Positions 1 to 8,442 of a DNA stretch of 64,000 bases are shown here, piece after piece (position 1 is the stretch's first letter; each line of letters opens with the position of its first letter). The notes beneath the pieces are model-generated. The model did not search any database and was not told where the DNA came from. It saw only the letters and a list, made by a program, of their open reading frames with translations. The stretch covers positions 620,001 through 684,000 of the forward strand of contig NZ_CP092587.1 of NCBI RefSeq assembly GCF_023920225.1. Reading direction: 5' to 3'. Source of the stretch: Vibrio gazogenes. GTDB taxonomy: Bacteria > Pseudomonadota > Gammaproteobacteria > Enterobacterales > Vibrionaceae. The position numbers and the translations under genes were made by a program.

Positions 1-189
1 TTGATAGAATGACGCCCCAAAAACAGCCTGATCATTGGAACCGATGAGCTGCTCGTCTGTGAGACCTGATATTTCACAATAGCGTTCATTTACCATCGTA
101 TAATTGTGCTGGGCATCGAGAATGGCAAAAAAGAAAGGGCTGTGTGACGTTAACTGTATAAACCAGCGTTGAAATTCTTGTGAAATCAT
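1..189 (-). CDS. PAS-domain sensor protein, N-terminus only (RocS-like)
   Basis: An open frame of 63 codons runs from an ATG at 189 leftward off the window edge with no stop. The visible residues read as the start of a PAS domain: MISQEFQRWFIQL, then PFFFAILDAQHNYTMVNERY and CEISGLTDEQLIGSND, the usual opening of a PAS fold with its conserved N..Y/F..G pattern. In V. cholerae the gene beside ubiT/yhbS is rocS, a PAS-GGDEF-EAL cyclic-di-GMP protein. The neighbour order supports that identity, but no catalytic domain lies inside the window. The gene is divergent from ubiT, so the 193 bases between them must hold both promoters. Confidence 0.6.
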   Translation of the reverse strand, partial: MISQEFQRWFIQLTSHSPFFFAILDAQHNYTMVNERYCEISGLTDEQLIGSNDQAVFGASFYQ

Positions 190-382
190 GCCAACTATTC
201 ATTGCTTAGCAACCAGACCGGTACTCAGCATTTATCAATCGATACGGAGTACGTCACTATAACCGCCTTTGTAACATTAGTGAAGTGCGTGGTGGTCTTA
301 GATTTTTTGATTCACAACAGCAATTCAAGTTTAATCTTTCAGTATGATAACACCATTCATATCAACTTAATGGATAACGAAT

Positions 383-913
383 GTGCTCAATAAGATTCAG
401 TACTACATGGTGCAAAACGCCGCTTCATTTTTGAAAACACCGGCGCGCTTTTTGCCAGATTTTGTGCAAAACAAAATTCTGTTAGAGGCTTTGAATACTA
501 TCTTTAAAGAAGCGCTGGCAGAAGGGGAGTTTGAGTTCCTTGAGCGTCAGTGTTTGAAAGTAGAGGTAAACGATTTGGGGCTCTCTTGGCTGCTTACCTG
601 TCGTAAAGCGCAGTTGGTCATCGCTGAACCTGCTGTTGAACCTGATGCCTGTTTTAGTGGCTCTTTGAATGACTTTGTGTTGATTGCAGGGCGAAAAGAA
701 GATCCTGACACCCTCTTTTTTCAGCGACGACTTTCGATTGAAGGGGATACCGAGTTGGGACTTGAAGTGAAGAATATGATGGATAGTGTCGATCTGGAGA
801 CATTTCCGGCACCCATTAAATATTCTTTGAATCAGCTCTCTGATTTTGTGTATAAAGGTATGCAGTCAGAACACTCAAATCATAAAGGAATGGTGAATGC
901 TCATTCGCACTGA
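383..913 (+). CDS. ubiT: UbiT, SCP2-domain accessory factor for anaerobic ubiquinone synthesis
   Basis: This 176-residue protein matches E. coli UbiT (YhbT, 174 aa) along its length. Shared features are the N-terminal helix followed by LNTIFKEALAEGEFEFLE, and the very conserved block ARK/GRKEDPDTLFFQRRLSIEG followed by DTELGLEVKNMMD. The SCP2 fold binds hydrophobic ligands; UbiT works with UbiU and UbiV in oxygen-independent ubiquinone synthesis. The start is a GTG at 383; the following LNKI matches the family's opening. ubiU/ubiV are not in the window and would lie upstream. The stop codon overlaps the next gene by 17 bases, suggesting translational coupling. Confidence 0.9.
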   Translation: MLNKIQYYMVQNAASFLKTPARFLPDFVQNKILLEALNTIFKEALAEGEFEFLERQCLKVEVNDLGLSWLLTCRKAQLVIAEPAVEPDACFSGSLNDFVLIAGRKEDPDTLFFQRRLSIEGDTELGLEVKNMMDSVDLETFPAPIKYSLNQLSDFVYKGMQSEHSNHKGMVNAHSH

Positions 914-1397
914 AGCACCCGCAGATATTTTACCTATTGATCAGTTACTACGCGCATCGCTGAAGCGTGAGGAAACTGCCGATCTGGTCATGGCTTACCG
1001 GGAAAGTAGTCGTATTACATTGTCTCTGGTGGCCTGCGATGATGAAGGACAGATTCTGGGATATATTCTGTTTACACCGATTGCTCATGATGGCGTGTTT
1101 CATCACTGGCAGCACCTGCGGTGGTTGGTTGCTGACCCACAAGCTCCGGATGAGATTACGCAACAGTTAGTGACCGAAGGGCTGAATTCGCTGTATGAAT
1201 TCGGTTACCCGGTGTGCTCGGTGTTCGGCGCTTATAACGACTATCGGTCACTTGGCTTTCTGCCGGGGGAAAATTTTAGTCTCAATACTGTGCATTCTTT
1301 GTCACCTCCCAATCAATTGCTCATTTGTGAAATGGTTCAAGGGGCGGTGGATGAAATGGGTGAGCATCAGATTGAATTTGACCCCTCACTCCTTTGA
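897..1397 (+). CDS. yhbS: YhbS-like GNAT N-acetyltransferase
   Basis: A 166-residue GNAT-fold protein. It opens MLIRTEAPADILPIDQLLRA, like E. coli YhbS, and keeps the central LVACDDEGQILGYILFTP strand pair and the C-terminal GLNSLYEFGYPVCSVFG segment with SLGFLPGENF (E. coli: YSRFGFELA). The acetyl-CoA loop (Q/RxxGxG/A) is poorly preserved in the DPQAPDEITQQLVTEGL stretch, so activity is uncertain. The ATG at 897 follows an AAGGAA ribosome-binding site at 885-890 and lies inside ubiT. The pairing with ubiT is the same as in E. coli yhbTS. Confidence 0.85.
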   Translation: MLIRTEAPADILPIDQLLRASLKREETADLVMAYRESSRITLSLVACDDEGQILGYILFTPIAHDGVFHHWQHLRWLVADPQAPDEITQQLVTEGLNSLYEFGYPVCSVFGAYNDYRSLGFLPGENFSLNTVHSLSPPNQLLICEMVQGAVDEMGEHQIEFDPSLL

Positions 1398-1475
1398 GTT
1401 TTTCCCAGCTTCTGCTTCAAAGGGAAATTTGTTAGTATATCGTCCCTCTTTTATTGGTTCATTGGGCTGACATTC

Positions 1476-1880
1476 ATGCAAGAGCGTCAACGATATTATT
1501 TACAGGAAATGGGGATTCAGAGCTGGCAGCTCATTCATCCCGAGCGAATGCAAGGTATTGTCCATACACAGTATGAGTTGCCATCATCCTGTAAATTATT
1601 ATTTGTCAGTCCGGTTTTGCCTGAAGGTCCTCAGGCGGTGATGTTTGAGAAAGTGCTTAAGAGTTTTGATGTTTCTCTTGAAGAAGCACGACATGTTGAT
1701 CCCCATTCGCTTGATTTGGTTGCTCAGACTGATATTGAATGGATCTGGTTTGCGGGTTGTTCAGCACCGGAGGGGATCACTGCAAAACTGCTCACATCCC
1801 CTTTGTTGAGCCAGATCGATGGTCATCCTCAACATCGTCGGGAGCTCTGGCGTCAAATTTGTTCTTATCGGGCCTCATGA
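1476..1880 (+). CDS. holD: DNA polymerase III psi subunit
   Basis: A 134-residue protein of the HolD family. It has the N-terminal YYLQEMGIQSWQLIHPERMQG that matches E. coli LQQLGITQWSLRRP, and the C-terminal HPQHRRELWRQICSY matching TARAALWQQICTY. The psi subunit bridges the chi subunit (and through it SSB) to the clamp-loader complex. HolD proteins diverge strongly, but both end blocks and the rimI neighbour are clear. Its stop codon overlaps the rimI start (ATGA at 1877-1880), as expected for a holD-rimI operon. Confidence 0.93.
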   Translation: MQERQRYYLQEMGIQSWQLIHPERMQGIVHTQYELPSSCKLLFVSPVLPEGPQAVMFEKVLKSFDVSLEEARHVDPHSLDLVAQTDIEWIWFAGCSAPEGITAKLLTSPLLSQIDGHPQHRRELWRQICSYRAS

Positions 1881-2320
1881 ATATTTCAATTATCCCAATG
1901 TCCTCTGATCATTTGGATCAGATCTACTCAATTGAGTGCCGAGCGCATTCCTTTCCCTGGAAAGAATCGATCATCCGTGCTCTGGATAGCCGTGGCGCTT
2001 GTCATCATACGCTGTTGATTGATGGGCGTGTCGGTGGCTACTTTTATGCTCAGAATATTGTTGGCGAAGTCTCGTTGCTCAACATTGCAGTGGATCCCGC
2101 GTATCAGGGTAAAGGACTTGGACGGCAACTGCTCGCGTTTTTTCTCGATTTTTGTGAACAGCATGCTGTAGAAAGCGTGTGGTTGGAAGTCAGAGCGAGT
2201 AATCTGCCAGCATGTCAGCTGTATCTCAATGCGGGGTTCAATGAAGTGGATCGGCGCTTTGGCTACTATCCGACTGAAAATGGACGTGAAGATGCGATTA
2301 TCATGAGTTATTTTTTATAA
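1877..2320 (+). CDS. rimI: Ribosomal protein S18-alanine N-acetyltransferase
   Basis: RimI acetylates the N-terminal alanine of ribosomal protein S18. The 147-residue GNAT domain has AHSFPWKESI near the N-terminus, NIAVDPAYQGKGLGRQLL (the Q-x-x-G-x-G/A acetyl-CoA loop), VWLEVRASNLPACQLYLNAG and FGYYPTENGREDAIIMSY, all hallmarks of RimI. The frame is open upstream, but the ATG at 1877 overlaps the holD stop and gives the family's length. No clear terminator follows; downstream is the AT-rich control region of the EPS locus. Confidence 0.95.
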   Translation: MNISIIPMSSDHLDQIYSIECRAHSFPWKESIIRALDSRGACHHTLLIDGRVGGYFYAQNIVGEVSLLNIAVDPAYQGKGLGRQLLAFFLDFCEQHAVESVWLEVRASNLPACQLYLNAGFNEVDRRFGYYPTENGREDAIIMSYFL

Positions 2321-2387
2321 TCTCCCTGCTCACGTCTTGTCTGACTTGTCGTTCACTATCTCATCCCAGTTATATCTGTCTGTTTAT

Positions 2388-2434
2388 CTATTTTCAAGAA
2401 CGCTATTTTCAAGAACGCTATTTTCGAAAAATAG
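2388..2434. repeat. 15-bp tandem duplication plus partial third copy
   Basis: The unit CTATTTTCAAGAACG occurs at 2388-2402 and again, identically, at 2403-2417. A third partial copy, CTATTTTC, starts at 2418 and merges into the near-palindrome CTATTTTCGAAAAATAG (2418-2434). It lies 67 bases after the rimI stop. The palindrome could form a weak hairpin, but no T-run follows directly. This is one of several short tandem duplications in the EPS region. Confidence 0.85.
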
Positions 2435-2918
2435 TGCTCTTAGTTTTTATGACTTATTTAATTAAAATAACTGAATTATTTATTATTTTAAATAAATACT
2501 TTTGAGTAGAGTGTCTCATTATTGATATCCTGACAAAAAAATAACATTTCTATGTATCTGACCTGATGTTAATTCGACTTCGTATCGATATAAATTGGCG
2601 GTGCATTCAATAAAAATAATACCATGAGTGATGCTTTTTTAACGTGTTTTATCATAATTAATTATTGTGTAAATCTAATGTCTCACTTTTAAGAATGATG
2701 AAAATATCAGTGTAATTTGCCTTTATTTCGATTGAAATAATAGTGACTGATGTCGCATACTTTGATTGTGGTCAATTTCATATTTTGACAAATAAAGTGA
2801 AGTCGTTCATTTGATTTTGGTGAGAGGATGTTAACTTTTTCTTTAAAAAATCAAATATAAACAATTAGTTATGATTATCTTGATCGTTTATGCCATAGCG
2901 TCATTTATTCAGTTTGTG
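2435..2918 (+). promoter_or_regulatory. AT-rich control region upstream of the EPS operon
   Basis: About 480 bases without a credible gene. The base composition is much richer in A/T than the genes on either side, typical of H-NS-bound Vibrio EPS promoters (that link is inference). The sequence TGTCTCATTATTGATAT at 2512-2528 recurs exactly at 18006-18022, upstream of the second EPS block. I could not fix a -35/-10 pair with confidence. Confidence 0.5.
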
Positions 2919-2945
2919 GGGTGCTTCACCCAAGGGCGGTAGCAT
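2919..2945 (+). promoter_or_regulatory. JUMPStart-type leader with ops element (RfaH recruitment)
   Basis: GGCGGTAGCAT at 2935-2945 matches the ops core (GGCGGTAG followed by NNT). It is preceded by AA and a perfect small stem-loop, GGGTG-CTT-CACCC, at 2919-2931. The CCAAGGGCGGTAGC wording is that of the JUMPStart consensus. ops pauses RNA polymerase and recruits RfaH, which suppresses polarity in long polysaccharide operons. It lies 33 bases before the first EPS gene and on the same strand, ahead of about 15 kb of same-strand genes. RfaH itself is not encoded in the window. Confidence 0.8.
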
Positions 2946-2977
2946 ACTAAATTTATATTGGTTAGGTGGGATGTCAG

Positions 2978-4381
2978 ATGGGATATGGTAGTCGAATTAA
3001 ATATTATGGAGAAGAATCATCAGTCGGATTTAAGGTTGTTGATATTTTTGTTATTTCAATGATTTTATTTTTAGTGTCAGAGTCATATTTAGACGGTTTT
3101 ACAACTATTTATCAATTAATATTGAGTTTTTTTGCGGTCGTCTATTTTGTTATATCTGATGTCGCAGGTGTGTATCGGCCATATAAATATCTTTCATTTA
3201 AACAAAATTTCTTTGCGATAGTAATGACTTGGAGTGTTTGTGTCGCATTATCTCTCATTGTTGCCTTTTTCCTTAAAATTAGTGAAGACTATTCTCGTTT
3301 GGTTATTGGTTTATGGTTCGGTCTAACCCCGTTTTTTCTGGTGGGATGGCGCTGGTTGGTTCACGGCATGTTTCGTGTCATCTTCCCCGGAGATAAACAT
3401 CGCAGCAAAGCCATCATTATCGGGGCGACAGGATCGGGCCTTCAACTGGCTCAGGAACTCAAACAGCACCGCTCAAGTCGGGAAGTTTTGATCGGCTTCT
3501 ATGATGACCGTAGTCTGGATCGAATCGGCTTACATCGCCTCTCTTGTCCGCTACGCGGAAAAATCGATGATGCACTGATGCTGGCGAAAAGCCACAGTGT
3601 CCAGAAGGTTTATATTGCATTGCCGATGGAAGCGGCCAAACGAATTAAACAAATCTTAAATGCTTTTGCTGACTCAAATGCTCATGTCTATGTTGTTCCT
3701 GACTTTTTCACTTTTGATCTGATGCAGTCGCGGCTGAAAAATATTGGTAAAGTTGTCACATTGAGTGTGTATGACACACCTTTCTACGGTTTTACTTCTC
3801 TGATCAAACGTATCGAAGACATCATTCTTGCCTCAATTATTATCACGCTGATTAGTCCCGTGCTGTTATTTGTTGCCATTGGTGTGAAACTGTCGTCCCC
3901 GGGACCCATCATTTTCAAACAAGAACGCTATGGTCTCGATGGCAAGCCGATCAAAGTCTGGAAATTCAGATCAATGCGGGCCATGGATAATGGTTCAGTG
4001 GTGAAACAGGCGACCAAAAATGACCCTCGCGTGACTCAATTCGGGGCTTTCATTCGCCGCACCTCTTTGGATGAATTACCGCAGTTTATCAATGTGATTA
4101 CCGGACAGATGTCGATTGTCGGCCCGCGTCCGCACGCTGTTGCGCATAATGAGGAATATCGTGGGCTGATCGATAAGTATATGCTCCGTCATCATGTCAA
4201 ACCCGGCATTACTGGCTGGGCTCAAATTAACGGCTACCGAGGAGAAACCGATACACTCGATAAGATGGAAAAAAGAGTTGAGTTTGATTTGAGCTATATC
4301 CAGACATGGTCTCTATGGCTCGATTTAAAAATTATATTCTTAACGGTATTTAAAGGATTTGTCGGGAAAACAGCCTATTAA
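2978..4381 (+). CDS. Undecaprenyl-phosphate sugar-1-phosphate transferase (VpsL/WcaJ type)
   Basis: This membrane enzyme starts EPS repeat-unit synthesis by moving a hexose-1-phosphate from UDP-sugar to undecaprenyl phosphate. The 467 residues comprise four N-terminal transmembrane segments (about 20-135), a Rossmann-like soluble domain (about 145-260, opening AIIIGATGSGLQLAQEL), a further hydrophobic segment (IILASIIITLISPVLLFVAI) and the catalytic bacterial sugar transferase domain with VWKFRSMR, RRTSLDELPQFINV, SIVGPRPHA and PGITGWAQINGYRG. The ATG at 2978 is preferred over GTG 2966 because AGGTGGG at 2964-2970 is correctly spaced. Gene order resembles V. cholerae vpsL-N-O-P-Q. The sugar (glucose or galactose) cannot be read from sequence. 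Confidence 0.92.
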   Translation: MGYGSRIKYYGEESSVGFKVVDIFVISMILFLVSESYLDGFTTIYQLILSFFAVVYFVISDVAGVYRPYKYLSFKQNFFAIVMTWSVCVALSLIVAFFLKISEDYSRLVIGLWFGLTPFFLVGWRWLVHGMFRVIFPGDKHRSKAIIIGATGSGLQLAQELKQHRSSREVLIGFYDDRSLDRIGLHRLSCPLRGKIDDALMLAKSHSVQKVYIALPMEAAKRIKQILNAFADSNAHVYVVPDFFTFDLMQSRLKNIGKVVTLSVYDTPFYGFTSLIKRIEDIILASIIITLISPVLLFVAIGVKLSSPGPIIFKQERYGLDGKPIKVWKFRSMRAMDNGSVVKQATKNDPRVTQFGAFIRRTSLDELPQFINVITGQMSIVGPRPHAVAHNEEYRGLIDKYMLRHHVKPGITGWAQINGYRGETDTLDKMEKRVEFDLSYIQTWSLWLDLKIIFLTVFKGFVGKTAY

Positions 4382-4427
4382 TTCACTGTTTTCCGAGAAT
4401 GGGGTTTAGAGTTCTGATAGGTAAGTG

Positions 4428-4991
4428 ATGTTGAAAATAATATTAAAAAGCATGGTTTTATGCTGCATATTCTTTTCTGTTTTTGTCGGTGCAGTCGAAT
4501 ATCGATTAGGTGCCGGGGATGCAATCAGAATTTCTGTATATGGGGAGCCTGACTTATCGTATGAACAGTATCTCATCGATAGTGGCGGAACAATGGATTA
4601 CCCTTATTTAGGGAATCTGGAACTCAAACATAAAACACTTAGTGAACTGAGAAATATGATTGTCAACGGTTTGAAAGGTCAGTACCTCGTCGATCCGAAA
4701 GTGACAATCAACATTGTGAAATATCGAAATATCTATGTGAATGGTGTGGTGAATTCTCCGGGTGGATATGAATATCAACCGGGGTTGACTGTTCAGAAAG
4801 CGATTGCTCTGGCTGGCGGATTTCTCGCGAAATACCGCAAAACGCGTGGTATCTATTTAACCAAAGATGAAGAAATTGAAGGATTATCCCAGGATCAGAT
4901 TGAGGAATTACTGAAAGGTAAACATGAAGTCGAACTGAATGAAACCGTACATCCCGGTGATACGATTTATGTAGTGAGTTCTTTTTGGTAA
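4428..4991 (+). CDS. Short polysaccharide export (OPX) protein, VpsN-like
   Basis: A 187-residue periplasmic OPX protein. It has a signal segment (residues 1 to about 22), the poly-export domain opening EYRLGAGDAIRISVYGEPDL, and an SLBB domain (IYVNGVVNSPGGYEYQPG, then LTVQKAIALAGGF). It stops after the SLBB region: the C-terminal helix that forms the outer-membrane pore in E. coli Wza (379 aa) is absent. There are two Cys (LCC) in the signal but no convincing lipobox. Such short OPX proteins are thought to work with a separate beta-barrel, and V. cholerae VpsN is of this size. ATG 4428 is chosen over the adjoining GTG 4425. It is followed 37 bases on by the kinase gene. Confidence 0.9.
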   Translation: MLKIILKSMVLCCIFFSVFVGAVEYRLGAGDAIRISVYGEPDLSYEQYLIDSGGTMDYPYLGNLELKHKTLSELRNMIVNGLKGQYLVDPKVTINIVKYRNIYVNGVVNSPGGYEYQPGLTVQKAIALAGGFLAKYRKTRGIYLTKDEEIEGLSQDQIEELLKGKHEVELNETVHPGDTIYVVSSFW

Positions 4992-5028
4992 GTCTGAAAA
5001 TATAAAATAGATGAAGGCAAGGTAAAGA

Positions 5029-7227
5029 ATGCAAGAGCACTTTGAAGATAATGCCAGTCAACAGAATGATATAATTGATCTGACACATTATCTGAATTTA
5101 ATCAAAAGAAACTGGATCTCAATATTTATATTCTCAGTATTGGTGACCGGGCTGTCAGTATTTATTGCGCTGTCTTTAAAGTCGAAATATACCGCAACGG
5201 CTACTTTACTGATTGAATCAAAAGAAAGACAGGCGATTTCAATTGAAGATGTTGTCGGTATCGAACCGAATCAAAAAGAATACTATCAGACACAGTTTGA
5301 AATATTGAGATCCAATCAGATTGCTGAAAAAGTGATTCATAAATTGGCTTTGGATCAGAAGGAAGAGTTTAATCCGTTACTGAGTCAGGAGAAAGGGATT
5401 ATCGAGACGATAAAATCTTATCCTGTCATTGCTGGATTACTTGGTTCGACGAACGAAGAGGAAGCGCCGGATCCTGAATATGTGCGTCAGAAAGTATTAA
5501 ATGCCTTTAAGAAAAATCTTGAGATTACACCGATTTTAAAGACTCAGTTGGTCAGCATCAGTTTTACATCTGAGGATCCTAAACTGGCTGCTAAAATTGC
5601 GAATGAAGTTGGTTACGCTTATATCGAAAATAATCTTGAGTCGAAACTCTCCGCAACTCAGTATGCATCGAGCTGGATAACCTCACGTTTGTCTGAATTA
5701 AGAGATCAGTTGGCCGATTCTGAAAAGGCGCTTTCTGACTTTTTGATCAAAGAGAAATTGATCGATGATAGCGGCATTGAATCTCTTGCCAGCAAACAAT
5801 TGGCAAGTTTGAGTGAGCGGTTGGCGCAAGTTCGCGATGATCGAATAGAAACAGAATCAGCCTACAAAGCATTAACCACGGGGAATGTGAAAGATATTGC
5901 TTCTTTGTCAGCGATCCCTTCGATCTCCCAGCATCCTCAGGTGATCGATATCCGGAATGCGGAGCTGGAAGCCCAGAATGAAGTCAATGAATTGAGTAAA
6001 CGCTATGGGCCGAAGCATGACAAAATGATCGCTGCGCAAGCTAAACTAAAATCGATTGAGGATCAGGCTCAACGTGTCACTCAGAAATTGATTCGAGGTA
6101 TCGGCAAAGAGCTACAGGCAACAAAAGAGCAAGAAGCCCTGTTGGTGCAGGAAGTCACACGAGAGAAGAATGATTTTCAGGCGTTGACGGTTAAAAAAAG
6201 CAAATATGATTCATTGCAGCGTGAAGTTGAAACCAATCGGGAGATTCTCAACCTCTTTCTGACGCGACAAAAAGAAACCACTGCGACCAGTGATTTCGAC
6301 TCGACGAGTGCCCGGTTTACCGATCAGGCTTTGGTGCCACAGTTACCCAGTGCACCGAAACGAAAACTGATTGTCATCGCTGCATTTATTCTCAGTATCG
6401 GGATGGCGATTGGCTTTATTATCATGCTTGATTTGTTGAAAAATACCATTGAATCCGCTGGTGATTTTGAAGATAAGTTCGGTTTAATTCCTATGGGTGG
6501 CATTCCGGTGGTGAAATCGAAACGGTTCCGTAAGAAACCGATCGATAGCAGTATCTTTACCGATGAAAATGAGGTGAGTTTTAGTGAGTCGATTCGTTCA
6601 ATCCGAACCTCTCTGCTGGTCAATCATATTGATAGGCAACATCGGAAGATTGCGGTAACGTCATCACTACCCGAAGAAGGCAAGACCACGGTTTCTCTCA
6701 ATTTGGCGGTTTCATTTGCCAAAGTTGAGCAAGTTTTATTCATTGATCTCGATTTGCGTAAACCCGCGGTTGCCGAACGGTTTGGCTACAAGAAATATCA
6801 GCAAGGGCTCACGAATCATTTGTTGATGAATACGCCGTTAAGTGAGTGCATCTTTAAAGATGAAGCATCCGGTTTATCTGTGTTACCCGCCGGCATGTTA
6901 GCGTCTAATCCTCAAGAGCTGTTGAGTTCTCAGCAGTTGAAAACATTACTGACAGAGCTCGAAGGTAGCTATGACCGGATTATTATTGATACTCCACCGA
7001 CGTTACCGGTTAGCGATTCTTTAATCATCGGTCAGCATGTCGATTCTGTTGTGCTGGTGGTGAAAGCGAATGCGACCAAGCAGGCGTTCGTGAAAAAAGC
7101 GATGACTAAACTCATCAGTCATCAAACCACGCTTGCCGGAGTGGTCATCAATCAGGTCAGTCAGAAAGTTGGCGCGCTTGAGAATGAGTATGAGTATGGT
7201 CAGTACTATGGCTATGCGGAAAACTGA
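5029..7227 (+). CDS. Wzc-type tyrosine autokinase / polysaccharide co-polymerase (VpsO-like)
   Basis: The inner-membrane co-polymerase controls chain length and export. Its 732 residues contain an N-terminal Wzz domain with a membrane helix (about 30-52), a long periplasmic coiled-coil region (about 190-420), a second helix (IVIAAFILSIGMAIGFIIML, about 446-467) and a cytoplasmic BY-kinase domain. The kinase has Walker A SSLPEEGKTT (about 545-556), Walker A' VLFIDLDLRKP and Walker B RIIIDTPPT. The tail carries the tyrosine cluster EYEYGQYYGY (Tyr 721, 723, 726, 727, 729), the autophosphorylation substrate. The matching phosphatase is probably the low-molecular-weight PTP at 22277. RBS AAGG precedes ATG 5029. 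Confidence 0.95.
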   Translation: MQEHFEDNASQQNDIIDLTHYLNLIKRNWISIFIFSVLVTGLSVFIALSLKSKYTATATLLIESKERQAISIEDVVGIEPNQKEYYQTQFEILRSNQIAEKVIHKLALDQKEEFNPLLSQEKGIIETIKSYPVIAGLLGSTNEEEAPDPEYVRQKVLNAFKKNLEITPILKTQLVSISFTSEDPKLAAKIANEVGYAYIENNLESKLSATQYASSWITSRLSELRDQLADSEKALSDFLIKEKLIDDSGIESLASKQLASLSERLAQVRDDRIETESAYKALTTGNVKDIASLSAIPSISQHPQVIDIRNAELEAQNEVNELSKRYGPKHDKMIAAQAKLKSIEDQAQRVTQKLIRGIGKELQATKEQEALLVQEVTREKNDFQALTVKKSKYDSLQREVETNREILNLFLTRQKETTATSDFDSTSARFTDQALVPQLPSAPKRKLIVIAAFILSIGMAIGFIIMLDLLKNTIESAGDFEDKFGLIPMGGIPVVKSKRFRKKPIDSSIFTDENEVSFSESIRSIRTSLLVNHIDRQHRKIAVTSSLPEEGKTTVSLNLAVSFAKVEQVLFIDLDLRKPAVAERFGYKKYQQGLTNHLLMNTPLSECIFKDEASGLSVLPAGMLASNPQELLSSQQLKTLLTELEGSYDRIIIDTPPTLPVSDSLIIGQHVDSVVLVVKANATKQAFVKKAMTKLISHQTTLAGVVINQVSQKVGALENEYEYGQYYGYAEN

Positions 7228-7258
7228 AATTTGGCAATGTAACTCAGGGATGATGAGA

Positions 7259-7972
7259 ATGAATTGCTCGAAAATTTCACAATATACGCTGATTGCGATT
7301 TCTGTATGGATGATTATTTTCTCGGTACGGGCATTGATGGGGAGTTTGTATAGCAATGTCGTCCATCTGGAAATTGAGCGTCTCGATCAGTCAAATCATC
7401 AGATGACGGCTGATGCTCTGGCACAGTTGAATCAATTCAAAGATGGGATGTTGTCATGGGATGACGACAATCCGGAAAATCTGTCAATGGCTGCTTATAC
7501 TGCCTTGCTTAATCGTTTTTCTGCACAAGAATTGACAAGAGAGCAGTATTTGCAGCAAAGCGATCATTATAACTGGCAATCGATTCGGCGCAGACCTTTG
7601 TTTCCTGATGGCTATGCGCAGGAAACGGAACTGCTTGCCTTATGGGAAAAGCCATTTGATGAGGTTGTCCGGGTTTTGAATATGGCTGAGACGTACGGAC
7701 CTTATGAAAAATATACGGCCGAAACGGCGATGAATGTGTTGTTTAAGTATTGGGCACAGCTATCTCGGCAACAGCGTCTGGATGCGATTCATTATATGAC
7801 AGCGCATGAAAAATATGGGCTGAAGCGGTGGCGGTTGAATGAAATATTCAAAGTTTCCCCTTACAAACAACAGTTTTGCAGTCTGGCTATCTTTATTCGT
7901 TTGCCTTTGTGGACGTGTGGCAATTTCTCGGATGCTGCCCGCAATGATCCGCGATCTCAGGAGGGCGTCTGA
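7259..7972 (+). CDS. VpsP-like membrane-anchored protein of unknown function
   Basis: A 237-residue protein with one N-terminal membrane helix (YTLIAISVWMIIFSVRALM, about 8-27) and a mainly helical hydrophilic remainder with no recognised catalytic motif. Position and size match VpsP in V. cholerae, between the Wzc-like vpsO and the VanZ-like vpsQ; this is the basis of the name, not any known activity. The frame stays open into wzc, but ATG 7259 (spaced from AGGGA at 7246) gives a sensible membrane N-terminus; ATGs at 7250 and 7253 are alternatives. Its stop abuts the next start (TGAATG). Confidence 0.65.
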   Translation: MNCSKISQYTLIAISVWMIIFSVRALMGSLYSNVVHLEIERLDQSNHQMTADALAQLNQFKDGMLSWDDDNPENLSMAAYTALLNRFSAQELTREQYLQQSDHYNWQSIRRRPLFPDGYAQETELLALWEKPFDEVVRVLNMAETYGPYEKYTAETAMNVLFKYWAQLSRQQRLDAIHYMTAHEKYGLKRWRLNEIFKVSPYKQQFCSLAIFIRLPLWTCGNFSDAARNDPRSQEGV

Positions 7973-8371
7973 ATGAAGCAATACTGGATACTGATTTTGG
8001 CTGTTGTTGTGGTCGGCTCGCTTTCGCTGAGTAAAAGCGTCGGTTTTGGGGCGCAACATGTGATTGCTCTGGAACAGATTTTAGGCGGAGATAAAGACCT
8101 TCATTTCTTGTGTGCCTTTGTTCTGACGAGCTTGTCGGTCTGGGTGACCCGAACCCGTGTGCGCAATAGTAAGACCGTGCGTTTGATCGGTTGGCCGACC
8201 TTAGTTGTTGTGGTGCTCATGATGCTGGATGAGTCCTCCCAGTTTTGGTTGCAGAGGCGTGAATTCTCAGTTGATGACATGATGACGAATCTGCTTGGTG
8301 TTGCGATTGCATTGTGTGTTGCAACGTTTGTGAATTACATCCTGTCGAACAAAGCGCGTTCTGATGACTAA
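7973..8371 (+). CDS. VanZ-family membrane protein (VpsQ-like)
   Basis: A 132-residue protein with three to four predicted membrane helices. It carries the VanZ signatures DKDLHFLCAFVLTSL (helix with the conserved H-F) and LDESSQFWLQRREFSVDDMM followed by TNLLG (E..Q, R.FS..D...N..G). VanZ-family proteins are frequent in EPS loci; their role in polymer production is not established. Start ATG 7973 directly follows the upstream stop and has a strong AGGAGG-type site at 7959-7964. Gene order again mirrors vpsP-vpsQ. Confidence 0.85.
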   Translation: MKQYWILILAVVVVGSLSLSKSVGFGAQHVIALEQILGGDKDLHFLCAFVLTSLSVWVTRTRVRNSKTVRLIGWPTLVVVVLMMLDESSQFWLQRREFSVDDMMTNLLGVAIALCVATFVNYILSNKARSDD

Positions 8372-8442
8372 ATCCTGAGTATGACGTATTCGGGCAGAGA
8401 GCAATTGCAGGTAGATAGCAATCGAACACAGAAGTGAGTTCA

